Assembly (NCBI RefSeq): GCF_003710825.1
Contig: NZ_RHHQ01000013.1
Coordinates: 62,001 to 126,000, forward strand
DNA from: Brevibacillus fluminis
GTDB taxonomy: Bacteria; Bacillota; Bacilli; Brevibacillales; Brevibacillaceae
Length of the DNA: 64,000 nt
Reading direction: 5' to 3'
The stretch's first letter is position 1. The number at the start of each line of letters is the position of its first letter. This document shows, one piece after another, positions 32,890 through 40,724 of this stretch. The position numbers were made by a program, and so were the translations under genes. The notes below the pieces were generated by a model that worked only from the letters and a program-made list of their open reading frames with translations, was not told the DNA's origin and made no database searches.

Positions 32890-33627
32890 TCACGCCAGCT
32901 CCAGGCACGATTCTTGGCTAATCAGTGTTCCGATATTTTCTCCTTCACAAATCGCCTTCATCGAGCCTGGCTGGTCAAAATTGAAGACATGAATCGGCAA
33001 ACTGTAATCGCGGGCCAAAATGAACGCAGACTGGTCCATAACTTTCAAATCATGCTGCAGGACATCATTGTAATGAAGCGATTTGTATTTGCGCGCGTCG
33101 GCATCGTATTTCGGATCTGCGCTCAATACCCCGTCGACACCTTGCTTCGCGACCAGCAGCGCCTGGCAGCCGACCTCGATTGCACGCTGTACAGACGGAT
33201 AATCGGTCGTCACGTAGGGTTGTCCATTTCCCCCGGCAAAAATGACGATATATCCTTTTTCCAGATGATGGATCGCCCGCAGCCTGATGTACGGCTCCGC
33301 GACCGATGCGAGCGGAATGGCCGTCATGACGCGGACTTCCTGCTCTGTTTTCGCCTTCAGAACGCCGCGCAGCATCAGGCTGTTGATGACCGTGGCCAAC
33401 GTCCCAATATTATCGGCTTCAGCCCGCTCGATGCCCCAGTTTTCCGCCATATTGCCGCGAAAAATATTGCCGCCGCCAATCACGACGCATACCTCGATCC
33501 CCATCTCCGCGACCGACATGATTTCCTTGGCAATATGCTCGAGACGCTCCGGTTCAAAGCCAAACTCACTATGCCCCGCAACGGCACCGCCGCTTAGTTT
33601 GATCAACACTCTCTTGTACCTGTTCAT
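32890..33627 (-). CDS. PyrH-like uridylate kinase paralogue
   Basis: A 245-aa amino-acid-kinase-family protein close to UMP kinase (PyrH, UMP to UDP). It has VLIKLSGGAVAG, VVIGGGNIFRG and FAGGNGQPYVTTD, but the usual TTDTAAALRA is replaced by TTDYPSVQRA, in the nucleotide-binding region. It is not flanked by tsf and frr, the normal pyrH neighbours, so it is probably a second copy with a special role. The ATG at 33627 has AAGGGGG 8 bases upstream. A 20-aa ORF and a terminator precede it on the same transcript. Confidence 0.8.
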   Translation of the reverse strand: MNRYKRVLIKLSGGAVAGHSEFGFEPERLEHIAKEIMSVAEMGIEVCVVIGGGNIFRGNMAENWGIERAEADNIGTLATVINSLMLRGVLKAKTEQEVRVMTAIPLASVAEPYIRLRAIHHLEKGYIVIFAGGNGQPYVTTDYPSVQRAIEVGCQALLVAKQGVDGVLSADPKYDADARKYKSLHYNDVLQHDLKVMDQSAFILARDYSLPIHVFNFDQPGSMKAICEGENIGTLISQESCLELA

Positions 33628-33663
33628 CCTCCGAACCCCCTTGCAAGCTTGACTTGGCATCCT

Positions 33664-33706
33664 CAACAAAAAAAGAAACACCGAAGCAGCGAACGCTTCA
33701 GTGTTT
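33664..33706 (-). terminator. Terminator between the 20-aa ORF and the PyrH-like gene
   Basis: AAACAC.GAAGC (33676-33687) pairs with GCTTC.GTGTTT (33695-33706); the minus strand ends TTTCTTTTTTTG. The stem overlaps the stop codon of the small ORF. Confidence 0.75.
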
Positions 33707-33760
33707 TGGAAGGAAAGAGTATACGAGTTTTTTCGCCATTTGCTTCGCTTTGCCGCTCAT
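33698..33760 (-). CDS. 20-aa basic small ORF upstream of the PyrH-like gene
   Basis: ATG at 33760 to TGA at 33698 encodes MSGKAKQMAKKLVYSFLPKH. AGGGGTGAG lies 3-4 bases before the ATG. A sigma-A promoter is 40 bp upstream and a terminator overlaps the stop. It is a basic amphipathic peptide. It could be a leader peptide controlling readthrough into the PyrH-like gene or a small protein in its own right. Confidence 0.5.
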   Translation of the reverse strand: MSGKAKQMAKKLVYSFLPKH

Positions 33761-33800
33761 ACACTCACCCCTGTCTTTCGTATCGTTTTTTCCATTTCTC

Positions 33801-33829
33801 ACTCTAGCTGGTTCCATTCGTAATTGCAA
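33801..33829 (-). promoter_or_regulatory. Promoter of the small ORF / PyrH-like unit
   Basis: TTGCAA (33824-33829), 17-bp spacer, TAGAGT (33801-33806) on the minus strand. Confidence 0.6.
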
Positions 33830-33867
33830 GCCCTTTCGTGAAAAAAACAAACAGCAATTTCCCCGCC

Positions 33868-34188
33868 CTACCACTTATTAAAAAGCTGGATGCTGCCTAT
33901 CAAAGGAAGCGGTTTGGCCAAGCCCTGAATCGCATTGATAATGCCGATGATTGCGAGGACTAATATCAGTAGATTGCCGATCGGCACAATGATAAACCAC
34001 CCGATGATCGGGATCAGCGTGCCGACGAAATTAACAACGAGGGCGCCGAGAAATAAAACAAGTCCTTGGTTGGCATGATACATCGCAAATCTGGATTCAC
34101 GCGCGACCAGCATCGGGATGAAAAAGACCACATAAGCCAAAGCCGCGACTACTTTGTTCGCCTGAATATCTTGATAATCCGGTTCCAT
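33868..34188 (-). CDS. Small membrane protein, DUF4870-like
   Basis: A 106-aa protein with three hydrophobic segments: about residues 14-30, 48-68 and 66-95. The features KVVAALAYVVFFIPML, MYHANQGLVLFLG and LLILVLAIIGIINAIQG match small DUF4870/Tic20-like membrane proteins of unknown function. The ATG at 34188 has GGGAGG at good spacing; an upstream in-frame extension does not. It follows the MFS gene by 47 bp and may be cotranscribed. Confidence 0.72.
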   Translation of the reverse strand: MEPDYQDIQANKVVAALAYVVFFIPMLVARESRFAMYHANQGLVLFLGALVVNFVGTLIPIIGWFIIVPIGNLLILVLAIIGIINAIQGLAKPLPLIGSIQLFNKW

Positions 34189-34235
34189 GCCTGCACCTCC
34201 CTGTTTCATTCTATGGGAGGGGGCTTGGGCTTCAT

Positions 34236-35435
34236 TCATTGCATTTCAGTGATTTTGGCTTTTGTCCTCAGCTTGATCAACAGGAGCGGCACCAGTCCGA
34301 TCATCGTGGCAATCCCAAAAAACGTGTATGTGTGAAGAATGCCGTAAGTATCTTTAATGACGCCGCCGACCAGATTACAAAACATCGAACCCAATCCAAG
34401 CCCCATCGAGCTATACAACGTAAGCGCTGTCACCTGCAAGCTGGAAGGCGTGTTTTCGCGGACGAACTGTGCCGCAGTCGCCAAATAGAAGCCGACCGAC
34501 AAGCCCTGGATGAAAAACATCGCGATCACCATCGTTGTAGTCGGCGCCGTGCTGTACCAGAACCAGCGAATACCCGACGCAACAGCCGCGATCAAAATCG
34601 TCGTCTCCAATCCCCAGCGTCTCGCAAAATAACCTGCCACTTTCATAAAAGGCGCCTCGCTTCCGGCAAAAAGCAGGAAAGCGACGCCGATACCGACCAC
34701 CGTTCCGCCGATGTGCTCGTAATAGAGCGAGAACCATGTATTGTTCGCATTGATCGGCCCGAAAATGAAAAAGGCCCCCATCAAAAACAAGACGAACCGA
34801 GGCATCCGTACCAATTCCCCGATTCCGTTGAAAATGTTGCCGTTCACCTTCACATTGTCGCCTTCATCGCTCAATCCGCGCAAAAATACGATCGCTAGCA
34901 CGGTCGCAGCCGCAAAAAAGAAAAAGATGGCGTGCGGCCCCCAAGAGCGGATCGCGTACCCCGTAATCAACGTAGCGATCGCATAGCCCACCGATCCCCA
35001 CAGACGCAGGTTGCCGAATTGCATGTTTTGCTGTTTCGCGAAATTGAGAGCGATGCTGTCGTTGATCGGGATGACCGCGCATTGAAACAAGGAAAAGAGG
35101 GAAAACACCACCACGACCCAAGCAAATGTGGAGATCTGAGTGAACAGCAGTGAAATAGCGGAGGATGCCAGCAACGCCAGCATCAAAATCGGCCTTCGCA
35201 CGCGTAGCTTGTCGCAAAGCATCCCCCAAATCGGCTGCGCAAAAATCGAGATGATCGGCGTGATCGAGCTGATCGTCCCGATTTGCGTGCCGCTTAGCCC
35301 AATCGATTGGTAATACTGAGCCATGAGCGGAAAAAATGAGCCTGTTCCATAGTAAATGAACAGGTACAGGCCAATGATAGACATGTACGATCGCTTAGCC
35401 TCCGTACGTATCTCGCCCGTTGCTAAACTGGGCAT
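34236..35435 (-). CDS. MFS permease, LacY/nucleoside-H+ symporter-like group
   Basis: A 399-aa protein with about 12 TM segments. It has YYGTGSFFPLMAQYYQSIGLSGTQIGTI at the start, GMLCDKLRVRRPIL as loop 2-3 motif, and NLRLWGSVGYAIA near residue 145, which is typical of the MFS_1-like group holding HcaT and LacY. GGGAGG precedes the ATG. It starts 16 bp after ispH ends. The substrate cannot be told from the sequence. Confidence 0.82.
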   Translation of the reverse strand: MPSLATGEIRTEAKRSYMSIIGLYLFIYYGTGSFFPLMAQYYQSIGLSGTQIGTISSITPIISIFAQPIWGMLCDKLRVRRPILMLALLASSAISLLFTQISTFAWVVVVFSLFSLFQCAVIPINDSIALNFAKQQNMQFGNLRLWGSVGYAIATLITGYAIRSWGPHAIFFFFAAATVLAIVFLRGLSDEGDNVKVNGNIFNGIGELVRMPRFVLFLMGAFFIFGPINANNTWFSLYYEHIGGTVVGIGVAFLLFAGSEAPFMKVAGYFARRWGLETTILIAAVASGIRWFWYSTAPTTTMVIAMFFIQGLSVGFYLATAAQFVRENTPSSLQVTALTLYSSMGLGLGSMFCNLVGGVIKDTYGILHTYTFFGIATMIGLVPLLLIKLRTKAKITEMQ

Positions 35436-35451
35436 AAAAAATTACCTCCCG

Positions 35452-36387
35452 CTATTTTACCGTGGGCAAAATTTTCTTCATGTTAACCGTCCGAGCCTTT
35501 TCCCATGTGGCCGGATTTTGCTCATCAAACTGCTCCAGGAATGCGATGACTTCTTTCGTCAATGGCGTCGGAGTCGAAGCTCCCGAGGTCACTGCCACTT
35601 TGGTCTTCCCTTTCAGCCATTCGATGTCCAATTCAGACAGGTCGGAGATGCGGTGAGACGGAACGTCCGCGATTTCTTCGGCAACCTGTGCCAGTCGGTT
35701 GCTGTTGTTGCTGCGCGGATCGCCGACGACAATGCACAGCTGCGCATCGCCCGCCTGCTCCGCAACCGCCTCCTGACGAACCTGTGTTGCCAGGCAAATC
35801 TCGTTGTGCACTTCTACGGTCGGGAACTTTTTGATGATCGCGTCCATCAGATGCTTCACGTCCCATTGGCTCATCGTCGTCTGATTGGTCACAATCAGCT
35901 TATCCGATGGCAGCGAGAGAGCTTCCACCTCGGCAAGCGTCTGCACCAAATGCACGTGGTCAGGCGCGATGCCAATTGCACCCTCCGGCTCTGGGTGACC
36001 TTTTTTCCCGATGTAGATTACATGATAGCCTTCTTCTTTCTTTTCACGGATCAGATCGTGCGTTTTCGTAACATCCGGGCAGGTCGCGTCGACGACCGTC
36101 AACCCTTTGTCCCGCGCTTTTTTACGCACCTCTGGCGAAACGCCGTGTGCGGTGAAGATGACTGTACCTTCATTGATTTTATCGAGCAGTGCCAGCCTGT
36201 CTTCTCCGTCCAGCGTAATGATTCCTTGCTGTTCAAAAGAATCCACCACGTGTGCATTGTGCACGATCATGCCCAAAATGTGAATCGGCCGGGGCAGATC
36301 AGAATTTTGCGCCGTTTTCAGCGCAAGAACCATCGCGTCCACGACGCCGTAGCAGTAGCCGCGCGGGGAGATTTTAATGACCTCCAT
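35452..36387 (-). CDS. ispH: 4-hydroxy-3-methylbut-2-enyl diphosphate reductase
   Basis: Last step of the MEP isoprenoid pathway, giving IPP and DMAPP. The 311-aa protein has the three [4Fe-4S] cysteines: GYCYGV near residue 12, DATCPDV in the middle and NEICLATQVRQ. HNAHVV and FTAHGVSPE carry the conserved His, and TNQTTMSQ and NNSNRL are also present. GAGGTGG sets the ATG at 36387; a GTG three codons earlier is less likely. It lies between panE and an MFS gene on the same strand. Confidence 0.95.
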   Translation of the reverse strand: MEVIKISPRGYCYGVVDAMVLALKTAQNSDLPRPIHILGMIVHNAHVVDSFEQQGIITLDGEDRLALLDKINEGTVIFTAHGVSPEVRKKARDKGLTVVDATCPDVTKTHDLIREKKEEGYHVIYIGKKGHPEPEGAIGIAPDHVHLVQTLAEVEALSLPSDKLIVTNQTTMSQWDVKHLMDAIIKKFPTVEVHNEICLATQVRQEAVAEQAGDAQLCIVVGDPRSNNSNRLAQVAEEIADVPSHRISDLSELDIEWLKGKTKVAVTSGASTPTPLTKEVIAFLEQFDEQNPATWEKARTVNMKKILPTVK

Positions 36388-36406
36388 GGTTTCCACCTCT
36401 TCTTCC

Positions 36407-37330
36407 TTATAAAAGGGAACGATTGATTTCGTACACCTTCAGCTTGTTGTAGATCGTTCGCAAAAGCGGCGCTTCCACGTTGTTTTGCTTGGCCAGATCC
36501 AGCAAATATCCTTGTAAATGGTCTGCTTCCACCGGCTGGCCTTTTTCCATATCGCGCAGCATGGAGGATTTGACCGCATAGCCTTGCTTGTTAAATACTT
36601 TCATATGACGCTCCACGATGTCATCGGCAAGCGATGCGCCTGACTTGCGCATGATATCCGCCACTTCCCCAAAGAGCTGCTGTGTCAAGGCCACGCCATC
36701 GGCTGCATCGCGGATCGGCCCCACTGCCGAATTCATCAGTGTGGTCATGCCGGACAGCGTCGTGATGAACAAATATTTGTGCCACATCTCACGCTGGATG
36801 TTATCGCTCGCACGGTACGAAGCGTTTGCCCCGGCAAAAAGCTGGGCAAGCTGTTCCATTCGCGACGAGCTTCCTCCGGTCCACTCGCCGTACAGCATTT
36901 CGTGCACCGGGCTCGTTTGAATGACATCGCCTTCCGCGTTAAGCGTAGACTCGATGAAGCACAGCCCGCCGATGACCCGCTCTCTGCCGAACGCTTCCTG
37001 TAAAGCGGCCACATGCGCCATTCCGTTCAATAACGGAAGAACCATTGTGTCTTCTCCAACGTATGGGCGAATCGATTCCACACCATCGGCAAAATGATAC
37101 GCCTTCGTTGTCAAAATCACCAAATCAAACGGCTCTGAAGCTTCTCCAGCCACCAACAGCTTGGGCGCAAATGAAAAGTCGCCATGAATGCTTTTGATGA
37201 TTAGCCCGTGTTCTTCCAGCTGTTGCTTCCGCCGCTCCCGGACAAGAAACGTAACATCTGCCCCTTTTTCCACAAGCCGTCCGCCGAAATAACCGCCAAC
37301 CGCCCCCGCTCCCAGTACCAACACTTTCAT
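36407..37330 (-). CDS. panE: 2-dehydropantoate 2-reductase
   Basis: NADPH-dependent reduction of ketopantoate to pantoate for coenzyme A. The 307-aa protein has the N-terminal GAGAVGGYFGGRL motif (7-19), TTKAYH, LLNGM and the C-terminal KYLFITTLSGMTTLMNS and SSMLRDMEKGQPVE segments with catalytic Lys and Glu. GGGGGGAG precedes the ATG. ispH follows after 20 bp, so the two may be cotranscribed. Confidence 0.9.
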   Translation of the reverse strand: MKVLVLGAGAVGGYFGGRLVEKGADVTFLVRERRKQQLEEHGLIIKSIHGDFSFAPKLLVAGEASEPFDLVILTTKAYHFADGVESIRPYVGEDTMVLPLLNGMAHVAALQEAFGRERVIGGLCFIESTLNAEGDVIQTSPVHEMLYGEWTGGSSSRMEQLAQLFAGANASYRASDNIQREMWHKYLFITTLSGMTTLMNSAVGPIRDAADGVALTQQLFGEVADIMRKSGASLADDIVERHMKVFNKQGYAVKSSMLRDMEKGQPVEADHLQGYLLDLAKQNNVEAPLLRTIYNKLKVYEINRSLL

Positions 37331-37471
37331 GGATTGAACTCCCCCCGCTCTCTTTACTATTTGTTACGAACGAATTCTGCTCCTTCATTGTAGTGGAAAA
37401 CCCGACTGACGCCAAGCGTAAGAGACATCCAGCCGTTTTTGGGTGAAGTCGAAAATTGGTTACGTTTTCAC

Positions 37472-37500
37472 GTTAACTTTTCTAACATTTACACGTAAAT
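37472..37500 (+). promoter_or_regulatory. GlnR/TnrA-like site and palindrome upstream of glnA
   Basis: GTTA-N7-TAACA (37472-37487) is one base from the TGTNA-N7-TNACA consensus of GlnR/TnrA. ATTTAC-AC-GTAAAT (37487-37500) is an adjacent inverted repeat just before the -35. Confidence 0.5.
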
Positions 37501-37504
37501 ATTA

Positions 37505-37534
37505 TTGACACATTTCGACATCGCTTACTATAAT
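37505..37534 (+). promoter_or_regulatory. glnA promoter
   Basis: TTGACA (37505-37510), 18-bp spacer, TATAAT (37529-37534): both hexamers perfect. Confidence 0.85.
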
Positions 37535-37582
37535 ACCATTATCGAAACCGTGAAAATACGAAAGATGGAGAGTGGGATCATC

Positions 37583-39001
37583 ATGGGAGTTAGCGACATT
37601 TTGACATTGATTCAAGAAAAGAATGTGGAGTACGTTGATTTCCGCATCGTAGATATGCTCGGGCGTGAGCATCACATCACCGTTCCTGGCTATGCAGTTG
37701 ATGAGAGCACATTTGAGAACGGCGTTGCATTTGACAGTTCCAGCCTGGTCGGATACAAAAGCATCGAAGAGAGCGACATGGTCATGATGCCGGATACATC
37801 CAGCGCCTATATCGATCCTTTCACAGAAAGGGTTACCCTCAATATCGTTTGCGACATTTATAACCCGGACGGCACTCCCTATGACCGCGACCCGCGCAGC
37901 GTGGCTAAAAAAGCGGAGAAGCATTTGCAAGACATCGGTTTGGCTACAGCCGCTTATTTCGGACCTGAATCCGAGTTCTTTATTTTTGACAATGTGCGTT
38001 ACGCTTCTGGCATGTCCGGTTCCTTTTATCATATCGAGTCCAGTGAAGCTTGCTGGAATACGGGCGCAGAAGGCCAAAACCTGGGCTACAAAGTGCGCAA
38101 CAAAGGCGGCTACGTGCCTGTTCAGCCGACTGACACCCAAGTGGACCTGCGCAATGAAATGTGCACTCTGCTGAGCGAAGCCGGAATCAAGGTAGAGCGC
38201 CATCACCATGAAGTGGCGACAGCCGGCCAAGGCGAAATCAACTTCCGCTTCGATACGTTGACCAAAACAGCAGACAATCTGCAGTTGTTCAAATACATCG
38301 TCCGCAATGTCGCAGCCAAGCACGGCAAAACAGCAACCTTCATGCCAAAGCCAATCGTCGGCGACAACGGAAGCGGCATGCACGTACACCAAAGCTTGTT
38401 CAACGGTGACACTCCGCTGTTCTTTGACAAAGAAGGCTATGCCCATCTGAGCGAAATGGCGCTTTATTACATCGGCGGCTTGCTGCACCATGCACCTGCC
38501 CTGATCGCATTGACCAACCCGAGCACCAACTCGTTCAAACGCCTTGTACCAGGCTACGAAGCGCCGGTTAACCTGGTGTTCTCGAAAGGAAACCGCTCCG
38601 CTGCGATCCGCATCCCTGTGGCTGCCATGACGCCTAAAGCATCCCGCGTCGAGTTCCGTACGCCGGATTCCACCGCAAACCCGTACCTCGCGTTTGCAGC
38701 CATGCTGATGGCTGGTCTCGACGGCATCAAGCGAAAGCTCGACCCTCGTGTAATGGGCTTTGGTCCTTACGACAAAAACATTTACGACTTGTCCGACACT
38801 GAGAAAGAATCGATTAAGAGCGCACCTGCTTCTTTGGGCGATGCCTTGAACGCTCTGGCTGTCGATCACGAATTCCTGCTTGAAGGCGGAGTCTTCACCA
38901 AAGACATGATCGAAAACTGGATCAGCCTGAAGCGCGGTGAAATTCAACAAGTGGAACGAACGGTTTCGCCGAAAGAGTATGAGCTTTATTATGATCTGTA
39001 A
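37583..39001 (+). CDS. glnA: Glutamine synthetase type I, beta-like
   Basis: ATP-dependent amidation of glutamate. At 472 aa it is longer than the 444-aa alpha-type enzyme usual in Bacillus. It carries features of the GSI-beta group: FDSSSLVGYKSIEESDM, YDRDPRS, an insertion with GGYVPVQPTDTQVDLRNEM, and a C-terminal DKNIYDLSDTEKES whose Tyr aligns with the adenylylated Tyr of E. coli enzyme. Catalytic segments NGSGMHVHQS and NSFKRLVPGYEAP are intact. The ATG at 37583 is preceded by GATGGAGAGTGGG. No glnR gene is adjacent; the gene stands alone with its own promoter and terminator. Confidence 0.93.
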   Translation: MGVSDILTLIQEKNVEYVDFRIVDMLGREHHITVPGYAVDESTFENGVAFDSSSLVGYKSIEESDMVMMPDTSSAYIDPFTERVTLNIVCDIYNPDGTPYDRDPRSVAKKAEKHLQDIGLATAAYFGPESEFFIFDNVRYASGMSGSFYHIESSEACWNTGAEGQNLGYKVRNKGGYVPVQPTDTQVDLRNEMCTLLSEAGIKVERHHHEVATAGQGEINFRFDTLTKTADNLQLFKYIVRNVAAKHGKTATFMPKPIVGDNGSGMHVHQSLFNGDTPLFFDKEGYAHLSEMALYYIGGLLHHAPALIALTNPSTNSFKRLVPGYEAPVNLVFSKGNRSAAIRIPVAAMTPKASRVEFRTPDSTANPYLAFAAMLMAGLDGIKRKLDPRVMGFGPYDKNIYDLSDTEKESIKSAPASLGDALNALAVDHEFLLEGGVFTKDMIENWISLKRGEIQQVERTVSPKEYELYYDL

Positions 39002-39023
39002 GAGATAAAGCGCTTGAAACTAC

Positions 39024-39057
39024 AAAACCCTTCTCAATCGAGAAGGGTTTTTCTTTT
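39024..39057 (+). terminator. glnA terminator
   Basis: AAACCCTTCTC-aatc-GAGAAGGGTTT then TTCTTTTT. Confidence 0.92.
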
Positions 39058-39077
39058 TGGTGGTTTGCATTCAGTAG

Positions 39078-39749
39078 TCACACCAACTCTTCAATACATT
39101 CCGGCGAATCATTCCTGACATTCCCCACCATAACCGGGACTGGATAGGAACGCATCTCAGCCGCATCATATGGCACCAGCAGCGATCGGAGCAATTCGGC
39201 ATCGCACCGCTCCCGATCAAGCCAAATCGCCTCGTCTTGCCGACGCAAAATCACCGGCATGCGTTCATGGATATCGCGCACCACATCGTTCGGCTTCGTC
39301 GTGATGATCGTGCAGCTGTGGAGCTTTTCGCCACGCGGACTTGTCCACGTATCGTATAGACCGGCAAACGCAAACAGCGCTTGCGATTTCATCATGATCC
39401 GCATCGGCTGCTTTTTCTTCCCTTCAAGCTGCCGCCATTCATAAAATCCATCTGCCGGGATGATGCAGCGCTTCCGCTCCAGTAGCCTTTGAAACGCTGG
39501 CTTGTCTCCCACCGTTTCAGCCCTGGCGTTGATCAGCTTATAGCCGACTTTTTCATCCTCCGCCCAAGCTGGCACCAACCCCCATCGCAGTTGGCCGATT
39601 CTCCGCTTTCCGCCCGTCGCAATAATAGCCGGTATCAACTGCCCCGGCGCCACGTTGTATCGCGGCTGCAGGTCAATTTTCATTTCATCGATCACGAATC
39701 TTTCCAACACCTGCAATGGGTCGGTTACCAATGTAAAACGTCCGCACAT
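39078..39749 (-). CDS. SRAP-family abasic-site protein (HMCES/YedK type)
   Basis: Forms a covalent thiazolidine link to abasic sites in single-stranded DNA through Cys2. The 223-aa protein begins MCGRFTL with the catalytic Cys2, and has RYNVAPGQ, RWGLVPAWA, NARAETV, RCIIPADGFYEW and HERMPVIL with the conserved Glu and His. The ATG at 39749 is fixed by the need for Cys at position 2 and by TGAGGTGA upstream; the long upstream frame is not coding. It is convergent with glnA. Confidence 0.93.
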   Translation of the reverse strand: MCGRFTLVTDPLQVLERFVIDEMKIDLQPRYNVAPGQLIPAIIATGGKRRIGQLRWGLVPAWAEDEKVGYKLINARAETVGDKPAFQRLLERKRCIIPADGFYEWRQLEGKKKQPMRIMMKSQALFAFAGLYDTWTSPRGEKLHSCTIITTKPNDVVRDIHERMPVILRRQDEAIWLDRERCDAELLRSLLVPYDAAEMRSYPVPVMVGNVRNDSPECIEELV

Positions 39750-39910
39750 CACGATCACCTCAATCCAATCATACCCGAAGGAAACGAAAAAATATCCTAC
39801 TCGTTTTGAGATCGCCAGTTTCTGCTTTATCCTCATAAAAACCGAAATCATCTGGAACAATATAAGAGGTCCTTTACGGAACAAACTATTGGATAAAGTA
39901 GTGATACTTG

Positions 39911-40612
39911 ATGAGTACGAACCATTCTCTACTACCGAGAGCCTTCGTGATCGGTCTGCTTGTTTCCCTCGCGTATTTTACGATCGGGTTCCCCGCTGCC
40001 CATGCGGAACCATCGCTGCCGATTGTTGCTGATCAGGGTCTTTATTCCATCGAAGTTCGCCCCTTGAAGCACCAGCTGATCGTGCGAAAGCAGGGGTTGA
40101 GAATAAAGGTTTATCCGATTGCTGTCGGCAACCCGTCCACCCCTACGCCAGTGGGAGAGTACAAAGTTATCTATAAAGGGAAAAATTGGGGCCCTTCATT
40201 TGGCCCGAGATGGCTGGGTTTAAACGTCCCTTGGGGAATATACGGCATTCACGGAACGAATCAGCCACATTCAATCGGGCAGCATTTGAGCCATGGCTGC
40301 ATCCGTATGCGAAACAAGGATGTCAAAGAACTGTTCGATATGATCCCGATCGGCACGAAAGTCACGATTTATGGGCATGTATTAGGAGAACCGGGACGTC
40401 ATCCACGGAGTTTAGCCCAAGGTGATGTCGGCGGCGATGTACAGCTGATTCAATCCCGGTTAAAAAGTGCCGGCTATTTTAACGGGACGTGTGACGGAAA
40501 GTTTGGCCCGGGCACAACCGCCGCCCTGAAAAAATATCAGGCCGACCATCATTTGGCCCGCAATGGCGTCGTTTCTGTCAAAGTCTATGAAGCGCTGGGA
40601 TTGATCGAGTGA
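39911..40612 (+). CDS. L,D-transpeptidase with peptidoglycan-binding domain
   Basis: A 233-aa exported cell-wall enzyme. Residues 1-32 are a signal peptide ending AHA. A YkuD domain covers about 45-160, with GIHGTNQPHSIGQHLSHGCIRM containing the catalytic His and Cys. Residues 170-233 are a PG_binding_1 domain (DVQLIQSRLKSAGYFNGTCDGKFG). Such enzymes make 3-3 cross-links or attach proteins and act in the wall or spore cortex. The start has no good ribosome site; ATG 39911 or TTG 39908 is the only in-frame choice after a stop at 39902. Confidence 0.9.
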   Translation: MSTNHSLLPRAFVIGLLVSLAYFTIGFPAAHAEPSLPIVADQGLYSIEVRPLKHQLIVRKQGLRIKVYPIAVGNPSTPTPVGEYKVIYKGKNWGPSFGPRWLGLNVPWGIYGIHGTNQPHSIGQHLSHGCIRMRNKDVKELFDMIPIGTKVTIYGHVLGEPGRHPRSLAQGDVGGDVQLIQSRLKSAGYFNGTCDGKFGPGTTAALKKYQADHHLARNGVVSVKVYEALGLIE

Positions 40613-40633
40613 GGCTGTGCATCACCAATTGCC

Positions 40634-40692
40634 AGAACAACAAAAAGCATCCTGTATCCACGCGCGAACGTGAAAACAGGATGCTTCTGTTG
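40634..40692. terminator. Bidirectional terminator, transpeptidase / ATP-grasp
   Basis: ACA.AAAGCATCCTGT / ACAGGATGCTT.TGT with an inner ACG/CGT stem. Confidence 0.75.
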
Positions 40693-40724
40693 TGATTCCA
40701 TTCAGCGCATTAAGCACACACTCA

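Noticed and set aside
35356..36426. Plus-strand frame of 356 codons opposite ispH
   Set aside because: Antisense shadow of ispH with biased composition and no homologous features.
37502..38950. Long minus-strand frame of 482 codons opposite glnA
   Set aside because: Antisense shadow of a clear glutamine synthetase; no ribosome site and no recognisable motifs.
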